A stretch of DNA of 64,000 nt, taken from Chitinophagaceae bacterium. Its GTDB lineage: Bacteria > Bacteroidota > Bacteroidia > Chitinophagales > Chitinophagaceae. Below, one piece after another: positions 44,567 through 53,001 of the stretch; the stretch's first letter is position 1; each line of letters starts with the position of its first letter. The notes under the pieces are model-generated. The model worked only from the letters and a program-made list of their open reading frames with translations, did not search any database and was not told the origin of the DNA. A program made the translations under genes and the position numbers. The stretch is from contig JADKAJ010000011.1 of assembly GCA_016719165.1 (NCBI GenBank), forward strand, positions 1 to 64,000, written 5' to 3'.

Positions 44567-45564
44567 ATTAATTCGTGTTTTTTATTCTTTGAAATATTCT
44601 CCAGTGTCCACTTAATTTCCTGTGCAAAATTATTCTTTCTTTCCGGACAGTTTGCTTTTTTACAGATCCGGCAGGAAAAAGGAAGACATCCGTCCGAATG
44701 AACGAATAACTCAAGCGACTCTCCGAATTCTTTACGGATTAGTGCAGCCAGTTCATCAATCTCCTGGTGGGCTTCATGCACATTCAGGAACCAGGGCACT
44801 GTAAAATGGCAATCCACATGCAAAATAGAACCGTACTTTATTACCCGGAGATTATGCAGATCCACCCAATTTTCTTTGCGGTTGGCATTCAATACTTCCA
44901 CCATTTTGCTCAACAGAATCAGGTCTGCCTCATCCATAATACCTGCAATGGAACGACGCATTATCTTATACCCGGTTATAATAATTATAACACCAAAAAG
45001 AATAGCCACGACGCTGTCAATCCATTTCAATTTTGTAAAGTAGAGTAATAGCAAACCGGCTATTATCCCGAGTGTGGAATAAGTATCACTTTGCAGGTGT
45101 TTGCCGCTTGCGATCAGGGCAAGCGAATTATTTCGTTTACCGGTTTGGAGACAAAAATAACCTATAGCAAAATTGGCTACTGCAGTAACAGCCACCAGCC
45201 AGATCCCAATATCAAGTTTATGCAATTCAACAGGATTGATCAGGTTCTGAACAGCTTTGTACAAAATGATCGCCCCGGCACTGCTTATCAACGTACCTTC
45301 TATTGCTGCAGATATAAATTCAGCCTTTCCATGCCCGTAAGGATGATCAAAATCCCTTGGTTTAGCAGCCACATAAAGGCTGTAAAGACCTATAAAGCCG
45401 GCTGCCACATTCACAATACTTTCCAGCGCATCTGTAAGGATGGCAACTGAATGAGTAGAATAGTAGGCAATAAACTTTATGGCCAGGATAAGTACCGAAA
45501 GGGCTGCCACCCATTTCTGCACCCTTAGATTTTGCTGTTCTTTTTTTAATCCTTTACTGTTCAT
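44563..45564 (-). CDS. Cation diffusion facilitator with cysteine-rich tail
   Basis: A 333-residue CDF-type metal exporter. The membrane domain carries the metal-site motifs HSVAILTDALESIVNVAAG and DHPYGHGKAEFIS, and KHLQSDTYSTLG in the fifth helix; a cytoplasmic ferredoxin-like domain follows. The far C-terminus adds an unusual cysteine cluster, DGCLPFSCRICKKANCPERK (C-x4-C-x2-C-x4-C), beyond the usual family end. It might bind zinc, iron or a cluster. Substrate is probably Zn, Fe or Mn. Confidence 0.88.
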   Translation of the reverse strand: MNSKGLKKEQQNLRVQKWVAALSVLILAIKFIAYYSTHSVAILTDALESIVNVAAGFIGLYSLYVAAKPRDFDHPYGHGKAEFISAAIEGTLISSAGAIILYKAVQNLINPVELHKLDIGIWLVAVTAVANFAIGYFCLQTGKRNNSLALIASGKHLQSDTYSTLGIIAGLLLLYFTKLKWIDSVVAILFGVIIIITGYKIMRRSIAGIMDEADLILLSKMVEVLNANRKENWVDLHNLRVIKYGSILHVDCHFTVPWFLNVHEAHQEIDELAALIRKEFGESLELFVHSDGCLPFSCRICKKANCPERKNNFAQEIKWTLENISKNKKHELI

Positions 45565-45715
45565 CCCTCACCAGGTTTTCATGAATAAATGTTAGCTGGC
45601 AGTTCTTTTCAAATCGTTTCATTTGTTGCTCAACTCATCCTTTCCAGCAGAGAAATAAGTTGCCAGTACTAAAAAATCATCCTGGTAAATTTAGCGTTTC
45701 GAATGTACAGAAATA

Positions 45716-45748
45716 AAATTGCCTTTACCGTGATGGTAAAGGCAATTT
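45716..45748. terminator. Terminator of the surface-protein operon
   Basis: A perfect 14-bp stem (45716-45729 with 45735-45748) and a 5-nt loop, 20 bp after the stop of the type IX-secreted gene. A T4-A-T3 tail follows on the minus strand. No gene was seen in the rest of the gap 45565-45768. Confidence 0.75.
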
Positions 45749-45768
45749 CAAAAAGGCAAGTATATAGA

Positions 45769-46914
45769 TTACCTGATAATCGTAAACTTCTTATTGATTT
45801 GGATGGAAGGATCACTACCCACCAGCATGTATTGGCCTGCAGGAAGTTCAGACACATTTAAATTAAAATTATTATTGCCCCTGTTGATCTGTGCAGGTAC
45901 CCGTTGCAAGGTTTTTCCAAGCATATCCATGATCTGAAGTTCAGTCCGGCTTGCATTATCAGACCTAATCACTACACTCAGGTTATCTTTGGCAGGAACA
46001 GGGTATAAAGCCACATCATACTGAGTTTTTTTACAATCGGTCCGTTTAACTGCTGTATATACAAACCTTCCATCGTTATCCACCTGGCGGATACGATAAA
46101 AAGCAGTGCCGCCATTTAGGTCAAGGTATTGATAATTTTTTTGATCATTGCTGTTACCGGCTGCCACTACATTATCAATGGTTGTCCAGTTAATGCCGTC
46201 CGTACTTCTTTGTATTTCAAATCTGTTACTGTTTTGCTCGGTAGCAGTAGCCCAGGTAATAATTGCTCCTTTATCGTTACACTGGATATCGTATTTGGCA
46301 AATTGAACTGGTAAAATAACATTACCTAAAGTAGGCACCCAATCATCCCCATCTGGATTTGCGTTATTTTGAGGTGTTGCACCACCAGTACCAAAAAACA
46401 TACTTCCATAATTAGTAATATCACCAATATTTATCTGTGTATAAAATTGTGGTCTTATAAATGAATTGCCAGGAATATCATTTTCAATATTAGCTAGCTC
46501 AACAACTGCGTTTGTACCACCAGAGAAAGTAATTTCTAAAACCCTGACAGCAGGATCTCCACCTACAATATTTGTGCCAGCGGGTACTTGAGCTGTTCCT
46601 ATACCATTTATAAGGTAATAATTATAAGTACCGTCATTTACATTCAATTTAGTTATTGCAAAAGTAATATGAGAAAATGCTGGTGAATGAAATGTCTCCG
46701 TTGCCACTATAGAGTTACCCGCTGCTATTGGTATTCGTATCGTAAATACCAAATTATCGCACTTATTCGCATCAAATGTATTAGTTGATCGAATAAAAAG
46801 ATCCACTTTATTTGATGCTGCTCCATTACCTATCGAAGCACTTACCCATTCACCTTGGGCAGAAACTGCAAAAAATAATAAGGTAAATTGAATCGATAAT
46901 AATATTCTTTTCAT
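45769..46914 (-). CDS. Type IX-secreted protein with C-terminal sorting tail
   Basis: A 381-residue exported protein. A signal peptide (RILLSIQFTLLFFAVSAQ) leads to a beta-rich N-terminal region of about 200 residues. A fibronectin-type segment follows (LPVQFAKYDIQCNDKGAIIT to FYRIRQVDNDGRF). The last 80 residues are a type A sorting domain (VALYPVPAKDNLSVVI, MLGKTLQRVP, ELPAGQYMLVG), which directs export through the type IX system and attachment to the cell surface. It lies 10 bp after the next gene upstream, in a two-gene operon. Confidence 0.88.
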   Translation of the reverse strand: MKRILLSIQFTLLFFAVSAQGEWVSASIGNGAASNKVDLFIRSTNTFDANKCDNLVFTIRIPIAAGNSIVATETFHSPAFSHITFAITKLNVNDGTYNYYLINGIGTAQVPAGTNIVGGDPAVRVLEITFSGGTNAVVELANIENDIPGNSFIRPQFYTQINIGDITNYGSMFFGTGGATPQNNANPDGDDWVPTLGNVILPVQFAKYDIQCNDKGAIITWATATEQNSNRFEIQRSTDGINWTTIDNVVAAGNSNDQKNYQYLDLNGGTAFYRIRQVDNDGRFVYTAVKRTDCKKTQYDVALYPVPAKDNLSVVIRSDNASRTELQIMDMLGKTLQRVPAQINRGNNNFNLNVSELPAGQYMLVGSDPSIQINKKFTIIR

Positions 46915-46924
46915 AGTTATTTTT

Positions 46925-48598
46925 TTATTGATGTTCAGTTGCTGTTGTTGAAATATTACCACTTAATGCATTTAAAATAATGAAGGGATCATTGCCTCCA
47001 GCAGAATAAACTATACTTCCATTCATAGTTAAATCATAACGAGCCATTGTCGCGAAGTTTATACTTGTTATCGAATTAGTACCTGAAGAGTTCCCACTTA
47101 AACCCGTGGTTAATATTGGCCCTCGATCATTACCGGAACCTGAATAAATTATCCTGCGCCCATTTACTCCTGTTGAGGCAACTCCATCTGTATTTCCACC
47201 AATCAAACAAAATTTTGTGTTGCCAGAAGTGGTAACAGATATTAAAGGTAAGTTTGTGGTAATTGCGCCATCAGTATAAGCCTGACTTACACCAGTAGTG
47301 AAATCCCATGATGGTGGTAAAGCATTTTCAACTAAACTCATTGGACTAGAATCGGGCAAACGAACACTCAGATGATTTCGATGTCCAACGCTAATTATAT
47401 AATTCCCATCGTTATTTATTGGCATAGATACAGGTGATATACCATCCAAGTCCACAACATCACCATCTCGTTGCAATAAAGCAGCTCTCGTTTGATATTT
47501 AGTTGCAGGAGTAGCTGCATCATGAAGTGTAATAAAAACCCAATCTACTATTGCATTATTACCGGTTACGGTCAAAATAGTTGGATTAATTGTTTCTGTT
47601 CCCCCTTGTACACCCAAATGCTGGAATTTACCACCACCATAAGGTTGTGTAGTTGGCAATACGGAAGTTGAACGATAATTATCCCTCATCAAACCTCCGG
47701 CAGTACCAGCTGTACCTGTGTAGGCTCCTTGTAAATAAACTTTTAAATTAAATGTAGCCCTGTTGACAAATTCTAAATCTGCTACTGCAAATACACCAGG
47801 TGTAACAATGCTGCCTCTATTTCTGTTATAGGGTCCAGAACCAGAAGCTGCTAAAACATTACTTGCTGGTAAGTCCCAGTCAATCCCGGTGTTATAACGG
47901 GCAATCCCTGACTTAACCCTGTTAAAACCGGGCAATTCATCTCCGGATGCCCATTCTCCTGTAAGTGCCAGATTGGAACCACCGGCAACTGCTTCAGTAA
48001 CCACCCAGCTATTGTTGGCAAAATCAGCTGCAACCGGGCTTCCTGTCAAACCATTATCAAGTACATTCTGTAAACATCTTACGCTTATATTATCGGCAGT
48101 ACCAGTGTTTGCAATGGTAAGGGGATTAAATTCTGTACCGCTAAACCCAACTGGGTAAACAAAGGCAGTCGTATTTAACCCTTCTTTAGTTAATACCCCT
48201 GTGCCATTAGTCTCAATAAATCTTGAGGAACTAACACCGGTAACAGATGTAATTCCAGAGGCAATGCTAAGATTCTGGTTTCCCAGCCTCAACCTTCCGT
48301 TGGTAAGGGTAAGGGATGAACCTATCCTTAAATTTGTATTCAATAAAGTGGCATGGGCTGCATTATCCAGTTCCAGGTTGGGGATAGTAAACCCTCCCAT
48401 ATCCACATTTTGTAAGGTTGACCCTTTTAACTGAAGCAACCCTGTACCCTGTATATCCACATTACTGGTCACATTTCCCTGTACAGTTACAGTGGCGCCT
48501 GAACCGATAAAAAAAGTAGCATTATCAATTACCAGCTGGCTTTTCCCGGCTACGGTAACAAGGCATGCCATTGAAAACAATAAAAGTCCTTTTCTCAT
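46925..48598 (-). CDS. Large exported beta-rich surface protein
   Basis: A 557-residue exported protein. A signal peptide (GLLLFSMACLVTVAGKSQ) is followed by repeats rich in Gly, Asn, Thr and Val such as GSGATVTVQGNVTSNVDIQG and GSSLTLTNGRLRLGNQNLSI, typical of a beta-helix. No sorting tail or known catalytic motif is visible, so it may form a pair with the type IX-secreted protein downstream. An adhesin or shell role is plausible. I set the start at MRKGLLLF (48598). Confidence 0.75.
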   Translation of the reverse strand: MRKGLLLFSMACLVTVAGKSQLVIDNATFFIGSGATVTVQGNVTSNVDIQGTGLLQLKGSTLQNVDMGGFTIPNLELDNAAHATLLNTNLRIGSSLTLTNGRLRLGNQNLSIASGITSVTGVSSSRFIETNGTGVLTKEGLNTTAFVYPVGFSGTEFNPLTIANTGTADNISVRCLQNVLDNGLTGSPVAADFANNSWVVTEAVAGGSNLALTGEWASGDELPGFNRVKSGIARYNTGIDWDLPASNVLAASGSGPYNRNRGSIVTPGVFAVADLEFVNRATFNLKVYLQGAYTGTAGTAGGLMRDNYRSTSVLPTTQPYGGGKFQHLGVQGGTETINPTILTVTGNNAIVDWVFITLHDAATPATKYQTRAALLQRDGDVVDLDGISPVSMPINNDGNYIISVGHRNHLSVRLPDSSPMSLVENALPPSWDFTTGVSQAYTDGAITTNLPLISVTTSGNTKFCLIGGNTDGVASTGVNGRRIIYSGSGNDRGPILTTGLSGNSSGTNSITSINFATMARYDLTMNGSIVYSAGGNDPFIILNALSGNISTTATEHQ

Positions 48599-49243
48599 AT
48601 TATAAAGTTTATAAACCCGAAAAAACAGTTCAACAGTAATTTTTACGAACAAAACAATACCCTACAGGCAATGTCTTACAATTGCTTATCACTAATCAAA
48701 AAATTTTAAATAGGCGGAAAATGCGGCTTATTAGAGGAATTGGAAAATTAAATATATGGAACATCAGCGAAACCTGCAATACCACAATCGGGTTACTTAA
48801 TAAAAATTGAAAATAACCCTTCCGGGACAAAAAATCTGAAATCGTTGAACAATTTGCTGCACAATTTGCCCCGGAATTCATAATCACTAAAAAACAGGTT
48901 CCAATTATTACCAGTGACATCCATTTTTCCCCGGAAACCACCACAACCACCAAAAAATTGATCATTCAACCAGTTTACAAGGGCAAAAACAAATTAGTCA
49001 TATACGGTCAAACTTTTTTAAAAACTAACCATTAACTGCCCCGGTAGAAAAGAACTACTAAAACTATTGAAATACCCGGGCAATTTAATACAGCTTTCCT
49101 AAGCCAGTTCCAATCACTTAGTAAACGGGATTAAACAATGAGTAAACGGGTGATCAATTTCAAAATTGAGGAATTACAAGGGTTTCGCCTATACCACAAA
49201 AAGGTGATTTTTATCTATTCCGGGTTTGGGCTGTACGATAAAT
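48599..49243. other. 645-bp gap without a supported gene
   Basis: No reading frame here has a start, family signature and sensible composition. A plus-strand open stretch (about 48830-49035) lacks a start codon. AGTAAACGGG occurs twice, at 49120-49129 and 49141-49150. The surface-protein promoter is presumably in the left part. Confidence 0.5.
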
Positions 49244-50692
49244 TTATTTTCCTGCCCTTCTTTGAAAGAATTGCCCGATAACCCTGGCAATCCGTTTATA
49301 GGCATCCTTGTTAAAAAGCTGGGAGTCTCGCATGGCTTTGTAATTAAGAAATAGTCCGACCGGCACCAGCACAAAAGTGGCCATCCACATACCCGTAAAA
49401 GGAGTTAAGGTGTTCTCCTTGGCGAATTTTTCACCCGTTGTACTGGTAAAATAAAACAACATAAAAAAGATGATGGCGAAGATCAATGGTGTTCCCAATC
49501 CTCCTTTCCGGATAATGGAGCCCAGCGGGGCGCCTATCAGGAACAGCACCAAACAAGCCATGGACAGGGCAATTTTCCGATGCCATTCGATCTTGTGCTT
49601 ACGAAGATTCCTTTCCTTATCCTTCATGGTTTGCGTCAGCGATTCTGCGCTGATACGAACAGAGCCTGCTGTGCTTTTTGCCATCTGGTTAATATTGATC
49701 CTGGCAGAATCGGGTAAGATATCGTCAAAACTCTTTACTGCTTTTACAATACTGCTATCAGCAGTTTCCGGAAGTTTCCAGGAGCTGTCTGTCAATGCAG
49801 AAAACTGTAAGAGGGCAAACATATCTTTGGTTGTTTGCTCCCTGATCCGGCCGTTTTCCTTTTTCAAGGAGTCGATTGCTTTATCCAGTTGCCGCATACT
49901 GAACATTCTTTCATTATTCTTATTCACACTGTCTGCCGTACGGTTAGTAAAGCCAAGGTTACTAAGATCAAATTGCTTTTTATACTCTTTAAATCCAATA
50001 CGAACATACTCTGTGTTTGTCTTTTCATACACATTTCCTCTTTCCTGGTATCGCCAGCCATCTTTCAGGTTAAATTCCAGGAACCTTTTATTTTCGGTTA
50101 CCCGCATAATGCCACTTTTGGCAACAATAAAATTATCCTGCAGCGGGTTGCCCTGTTCATACACGATAACATCCCGGATCACACTATCATTTGCCTCTTT
50201 TTTTCCGATCTTAATGGCAAAGCCACTGATCTTATCATAAAAAATTCCTTCTTTCAGATCAAAGGCCGGTTTGGCATATACAATATCAGCCAGTAATGTT
50301 CTTGACTTAAGATTGGCAACCGGGATCACATAGTTGGAAAAAACAAAAGCGATCCCGCTGATAAAAAGGCTGACAAAAAATAATGGCCGCATAAAGCGCA
50401 GTAAAGAAATACCTGCCGACTTGATAGCCACCAGTTCAAAACTTTCACCCAGGTTACCAAATGTCATTAAGGAAGAAAGTAGTATGGCCAGCGGAAGTGC
50501 TAAGGGCACCAGTACAGCACTCTGGTAAAGAATAAACTCCAGGATAACGTTAGTGCCCAGTCCTTTTCCAACAAAGTCATCTATATAGAGCCAGAAAAAC
50601 TGCATCACCAGTACCAGCAACGTAATAAAAAACGTTGCGATAAAGGGACCGATAAAGGCCTTAACAATCAGTTTATCAAGCTTTTTGAACAC
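49244..50692 (-). CDS. LptF/LptG-family permease
   Basis: A 482-residue YjgP/YjgQ-family protein. Three N-terminal helices (FIGPFIATFFITLLVLVM; AVLVPLALPLAILLSSLMTF; LFFVSLFISGIAFVFSNYV) flank a long periplasmic beta-jellyroll domain, and three helices close the chain. LptF and LptG form the permease that pulls lipopolysaccharide from the inner membrane for transport by the Lpt bridge. Which of the two this is cannot be told. The jellyroll is larger than in enteric LptF. It is divergent from the next gene, with 13 bp between starts. Confidence 0.9.
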   Translation of the reverse strand: MFKKLDKLIVKAFIGPFIATFFITLLVLVMQFFWLYIDDFVGKGLGTNVILEFILYQSAVLVPLALPLAILLSSLMTFGNLGESFELVAIKSAGISLLRFMRPLFFVSLFISGIAFVFSNYVIPVANLKSRTLLADIVYAKPAFDLKEGIFYDKISGFAIKIGKKEANDSVIRDVIVYEQGNPLQDNFIVAKSGIMRVTENKRFLEFNLKDGWRYQERGNVYEKTNTEYVRIGFKEYKKQFDLSNLGFTNRTADSVNKNNERMFSMRQLDKAIDSLKKENGRIREQTTKDMFALLQFSALTDSSWKLPETADSSIVKAVKSFDDILPDSARININQMAKSTAGSVRISAESLTQTMKDKERNLRKHKIEWHRKIALSMACLVLFLIGAPLGSIIRKGGLGTPLIFAIIFFMLFYFTSTTGEKFAKENTLTPFTGMWMATFVLVPVGLFLNYKAMRDSQLFNKDAYKRIARVIGQFFQRRAGK

Positions 50693-50693
50693 T

Positions 50694-50701
50694 TATCTTT
50701 A
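50694..50701 (+). promoter_or_regulatory. Promoter -7 box of the unknown gene at 50706
   Basis: TATCTTTA, one mismatch to TAnnTTTG, ends 4 nt before the ATG at 50706. It lies in the 13-bp space between two divergent start codons, so upstream promoter elements would be inside the LptF/G gene. Confidence 0.4.
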
Positions 50702-50705
50702 TTGT

Positions 50706-51317
50706 ATGAATGCAGCAAAAATAAGGCTTTCGCCAGAGGAGAGAGAATTGGTAATGAATGCGGGTTGGATTTTAACAAAGAACAATATTTTACAAAAGAT
50801 CAACCGGCAGTTGGGGGAGCTGCAATCAGCCCAGCAGGAGTACCTGCAAAATTTTTCGCAGTCATTGCCGGCTGCAATTATGAATTCATCACCAAAAATT
50901 TCAAAAGGAGAAAACTATAAAGGCCTTCCCTATCTTATACTTGATTACCCAAAATACTTTGATCAATCTGCTGTTTTTGCCATCAGAACAATGTTCTGGT
51001 GGGGAAATTTTTTCAGTACCACCCTTCATCTTGCTGGTACTTTCAAAGATGCGTTCCAGGAAAAAATTATTGCTGCTTTTCCGTTGTGGCAGGAAAACGG
51101 GTTCTGCTGCTGTGTACATCAGGAGCAGTGGGAACATCATTTTGAACCCGGAAACTACAAACCGGTAGCTGAACTAAACATAACAGAGTTCATGAATCAA
51201 ATAAGAAATAAGTCATTTTGTAAACTAGCAAAAAATTATCCCCTGGATAATTGGGATGAGCTACCCGGGCTTTTGCAGAAGGATTACATGCTACTGGTTA
51301 CAATAGCAGGAAAATGA
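50706..51317 (+). CDS. Conserved protein of unknown function
   Basis: A 203-residue soluble protein without signal peptide. I do not recognise a family. The N-terminal part is helical (LSPEERELVMNAGWILTKN). The middle has aromatic and Cys-rich patches (MFWWGNFFSTTLHLAG; NGFCCCVHQEQWEHHF), with three consecutive cysteines. I chose the start at MNAAKIRLSPEE, set by the promoter box. It converges with the START-domain gene, 2 bp apart. Confidence 0.65.
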   Translation: MNAAKIRLSPEERELVMNAGWILTKNNILQKINRQLGELQSAQQEYLQNFSQSLPAAIMNSSPKISKGENYKGLPYLILDYPKYFDQSAVFAIRTMFWWGNFFSTTLHLAGTFKDAFQEKIIAAFPLWQENGFCCCVHQEQWEHHFEPGNYKPVAELNITEFMNQIRNKSFCKLAKNYPLDNWDELPGLLQKDYMLLVTIAGK

Positions 51318-51319
51318 GA

Positions 51320-51697
51320 CTAATTGCCCAGGCGATGAAAGAGTTCTTTCACCTGGTAATCCCAAAGCATGGTCTGGTCTTTGATTTCCTTTTTCTCAGC
51401 AAAATCCTTTATGATCAGGATCGTTTGATTGGTGATCTCCGATTTATCAATCCGGAATTCAAAATATTCTTCTTTGGGGGCAGTCAGCCAGTGAAAGCGG
51501 ATAAATTTATCCTGCTCTTTTTCCAGTACATCGGCTTTTTCAAAAGATCCATTCCAGCCAAAAAAGAAAATACCGTCTCTTTCATCAACCTTATCAGCAA
51601 ACCACTCTCCCAGCCCGGCCGGGGTAGAGAGAAATTCATATAATATCGATGGTGAACAGCGAACGGGGAACTCTAAAGTGTATAATTGTTTACTCAT
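51320..51697 (-). CDS. START/AHSA1-like domain protein
   Basis: A 125-residue protein with the START/Bet v1-like fold pattern: LYTLEFPVRCSPSILYEFL, a tryptophan loop GLGEWFADKVDERDG, FFFGWNGSFEKADV, and a long C-terminal helix (QTMLWDYQVKELFHRLG). Domains of this size bind lipids or other hydrophobic molecules, or act as co-chaperones. Its role is unknown. A single gene. Confidence 0.82.
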   Translation of the reverse strand: MSKQLYTLEFPVRCSPSILYEFLSTPAGLGEWFADKVDERDGIFFFGWNGSFEKADVLEKEQDKFIRFHWLTAPKEEYFEFRIDKSEITNQTILIIKDFAEKKEIKDQTMLWDYQVKELFHRLGN

Positions 51698-51999
51698 TTT
51701 ATATTTAAAATCATTGCGATAGCTGCAATAATAGAAAATAAATCATTGCGGCAAAATATTTTACGGTTTATTTTTCCCCTTGTTGCAAACCAAACCGGGA
51801 TTTGAAAAATAAATTGGATATGAATTCGTTAATAGGTTGCCAAAATTTATTTGGCCTGTATTGGCAATTACATTAAATTGCCTTGAAGTTCAATACTTTC
51901 TGAACAACTTAGACATTGTGGTGGGTATTTTTAGAGTATAAGGCCAAAACTTAACTTATAATTCTTTAACCCTTAAAATACACCATTAAAACCATACCT
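51698..51999. other. Intergenic region upstream of rpoD
   Basis: A 302-bp region with no gene. It contains a 7-bp inverted repeat TTGCCAA/TTGGCAA (51837-51843 and 51861-51867) with a 17-bp spacer. I found no convincing TAnnTTTG box close to the rpoD start; the leader may be long. Confidence 0.4.
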
Positions 52000-52875
52000 A
52001 TGAGCATGAGACAACTCAAGATCACGAAGTCTATTACCAATCGTGAATCCCAAAGCTTAGAAAAGTACTTGCAGGAGATCGGCAAGGTCGAACTCATCAC
52101 CCCCGAAGAAGAAGTCAAATTAGCCACCCTTATTAAACAAGGATGCCAGAAATCATTGGACAGACTAACCAAGGCCAACCTTCGTTTTGTGGTATCTGTT
52201 GCCAAACAGTACCAAAACCAGGGTTTATCGCTGCCAGACCTGATCAATGAAGGAAATCTTGGCCTTATCAAAGCTGCACAACGCTTTGACGAGACAAGGG
52301 GCTTCAAATTCATCTCCTACGCAGTATGGTGGATCCGCCAGAGTATTTTACAGGCCTTGGCCGAACAATCCCGTATTGTTCGCCTTCCCCTGAATAAAGT
52401 GGGCCTGACCAACCGCATTCAGAAAGCTTTTTCATTACTGGAACAGCAATATGAAAGAGAACCATCTGCTGAAGAATTGGCAGAGCTGCTGGAAATGGAT
52501 ATTGAAGAGGTTACTTCCACACTGGGTATCAATGGCCGTCATGTAAGCATGGATTCTCCTTTATCTGAAGGTGAAGAAAACACCCTGATCGATGTTTTGG
52601 AAAATCCTAATGCTGAGCGAACAGATGGGGAGCTTGACCACACACAATCTTTAAAAACAGAGATTGACAGGTCTTTGAAAGCCCTGACCGAAAGACAAAA
52701 GGAAGTGATCTGCTTTTTCTTTGGAATAGGGGTCGATCATCCTATGAGCCTGGAAGATATCGGCGAAAGATTCAACCTGACCAGGGAAAGGGTGAGGCAA
52801 ATAAAGGATAAGGCCATCACAAAGCTGAAAACATCCAATCGTTGTAAACTATTAAGAACCTATTTAGGCGCATGA
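52000..52875 (+). CDS. rpoD: RNA polymerase primary sigma factor
   Basis: A 291-residue sigma-70 protein without region 1.1, the normal form of the Bacteroidota primary sigma factor. Region 2 has NLRFVVSVAKQYQNQGL, DLINEGNLGLIKAAQRFDE and FKFISYAVWWIRQSI; region 3 follows; region 4 has the helix-turn-helix SLEDIGERFNLTRERVRQI. This protein would recognise the TAnnTTTG boxes seen in this window. ffh follows. Confidence 0.96.
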   Translation: MSMRQLKITKSITNRESQSLEKYLQEIGKVELITPEEEVKLATLIKQGCQKSLDRLTKANLRFVVSVAKQYQNQGLSLPDLINEGNLGLIKAAQRFDETRGFKFISYAVWWIRQSILQALAEQSRIVRLPLNKVGLTNRIQKAFSLLEQQYEREPSAEELAELLEMDIEEVTSTLGINGRHVSMDSPLSEGEENTLIDVLENPNAERTDGELDHTQSLKTEIDRSLKALTERQKEVICFFFGIGVDHPMSLEDIGERFNLTRERVRQIKDKAITKLKTSNRCKLLRTYLGA

Positions 52876-52893
52876 TATAACTTATACACTACT

Positions 52894-52901
52894 TATCTTT
52901 G
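52894..52901 (+). promoter_or_regulatory. Candidate ffh promoter, -7 box
   Basis: TATCTTTG matches TAnnTTTG. A transcript would start near 52907, just before a strong hairpin at 52911-52937, and ffh begins at 53002. Confidence 0.45.
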
Positions 52902-52910
52902 CAATTCTTT

Positions 52911-52944
52911 AAAAGTGAACATCAGATGTTCACTTTTTCTTTTA
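52911..52944 (+). terminator. rpoD terminator or ffh leader hairpin
   Basis: A perfect 12-bp stem (52911-52922 with 52926-52937), 3-nt loop, then T-C-T4. It lies 36 bp after the rpoD stop, as a terminator would, but also just after a candidate ffh promoter, so it may instead sit in the ffh leader. Confidence 0.75.
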
Positions 52945-53001
52945 CTAACGATGTCACCCTGCGCCGGGCAAAGGGAGGCAAACGAAAACGAATTGAAGCA
53001 A

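Noticed and set aside
48696..48965. Minus-strand 89-codon frame in the 645-bp gap
   Set aside because: Composition is low quality, no signal of a family, and it has no partner or promoter. The plus-strand open stretch in the same place lacks a start.
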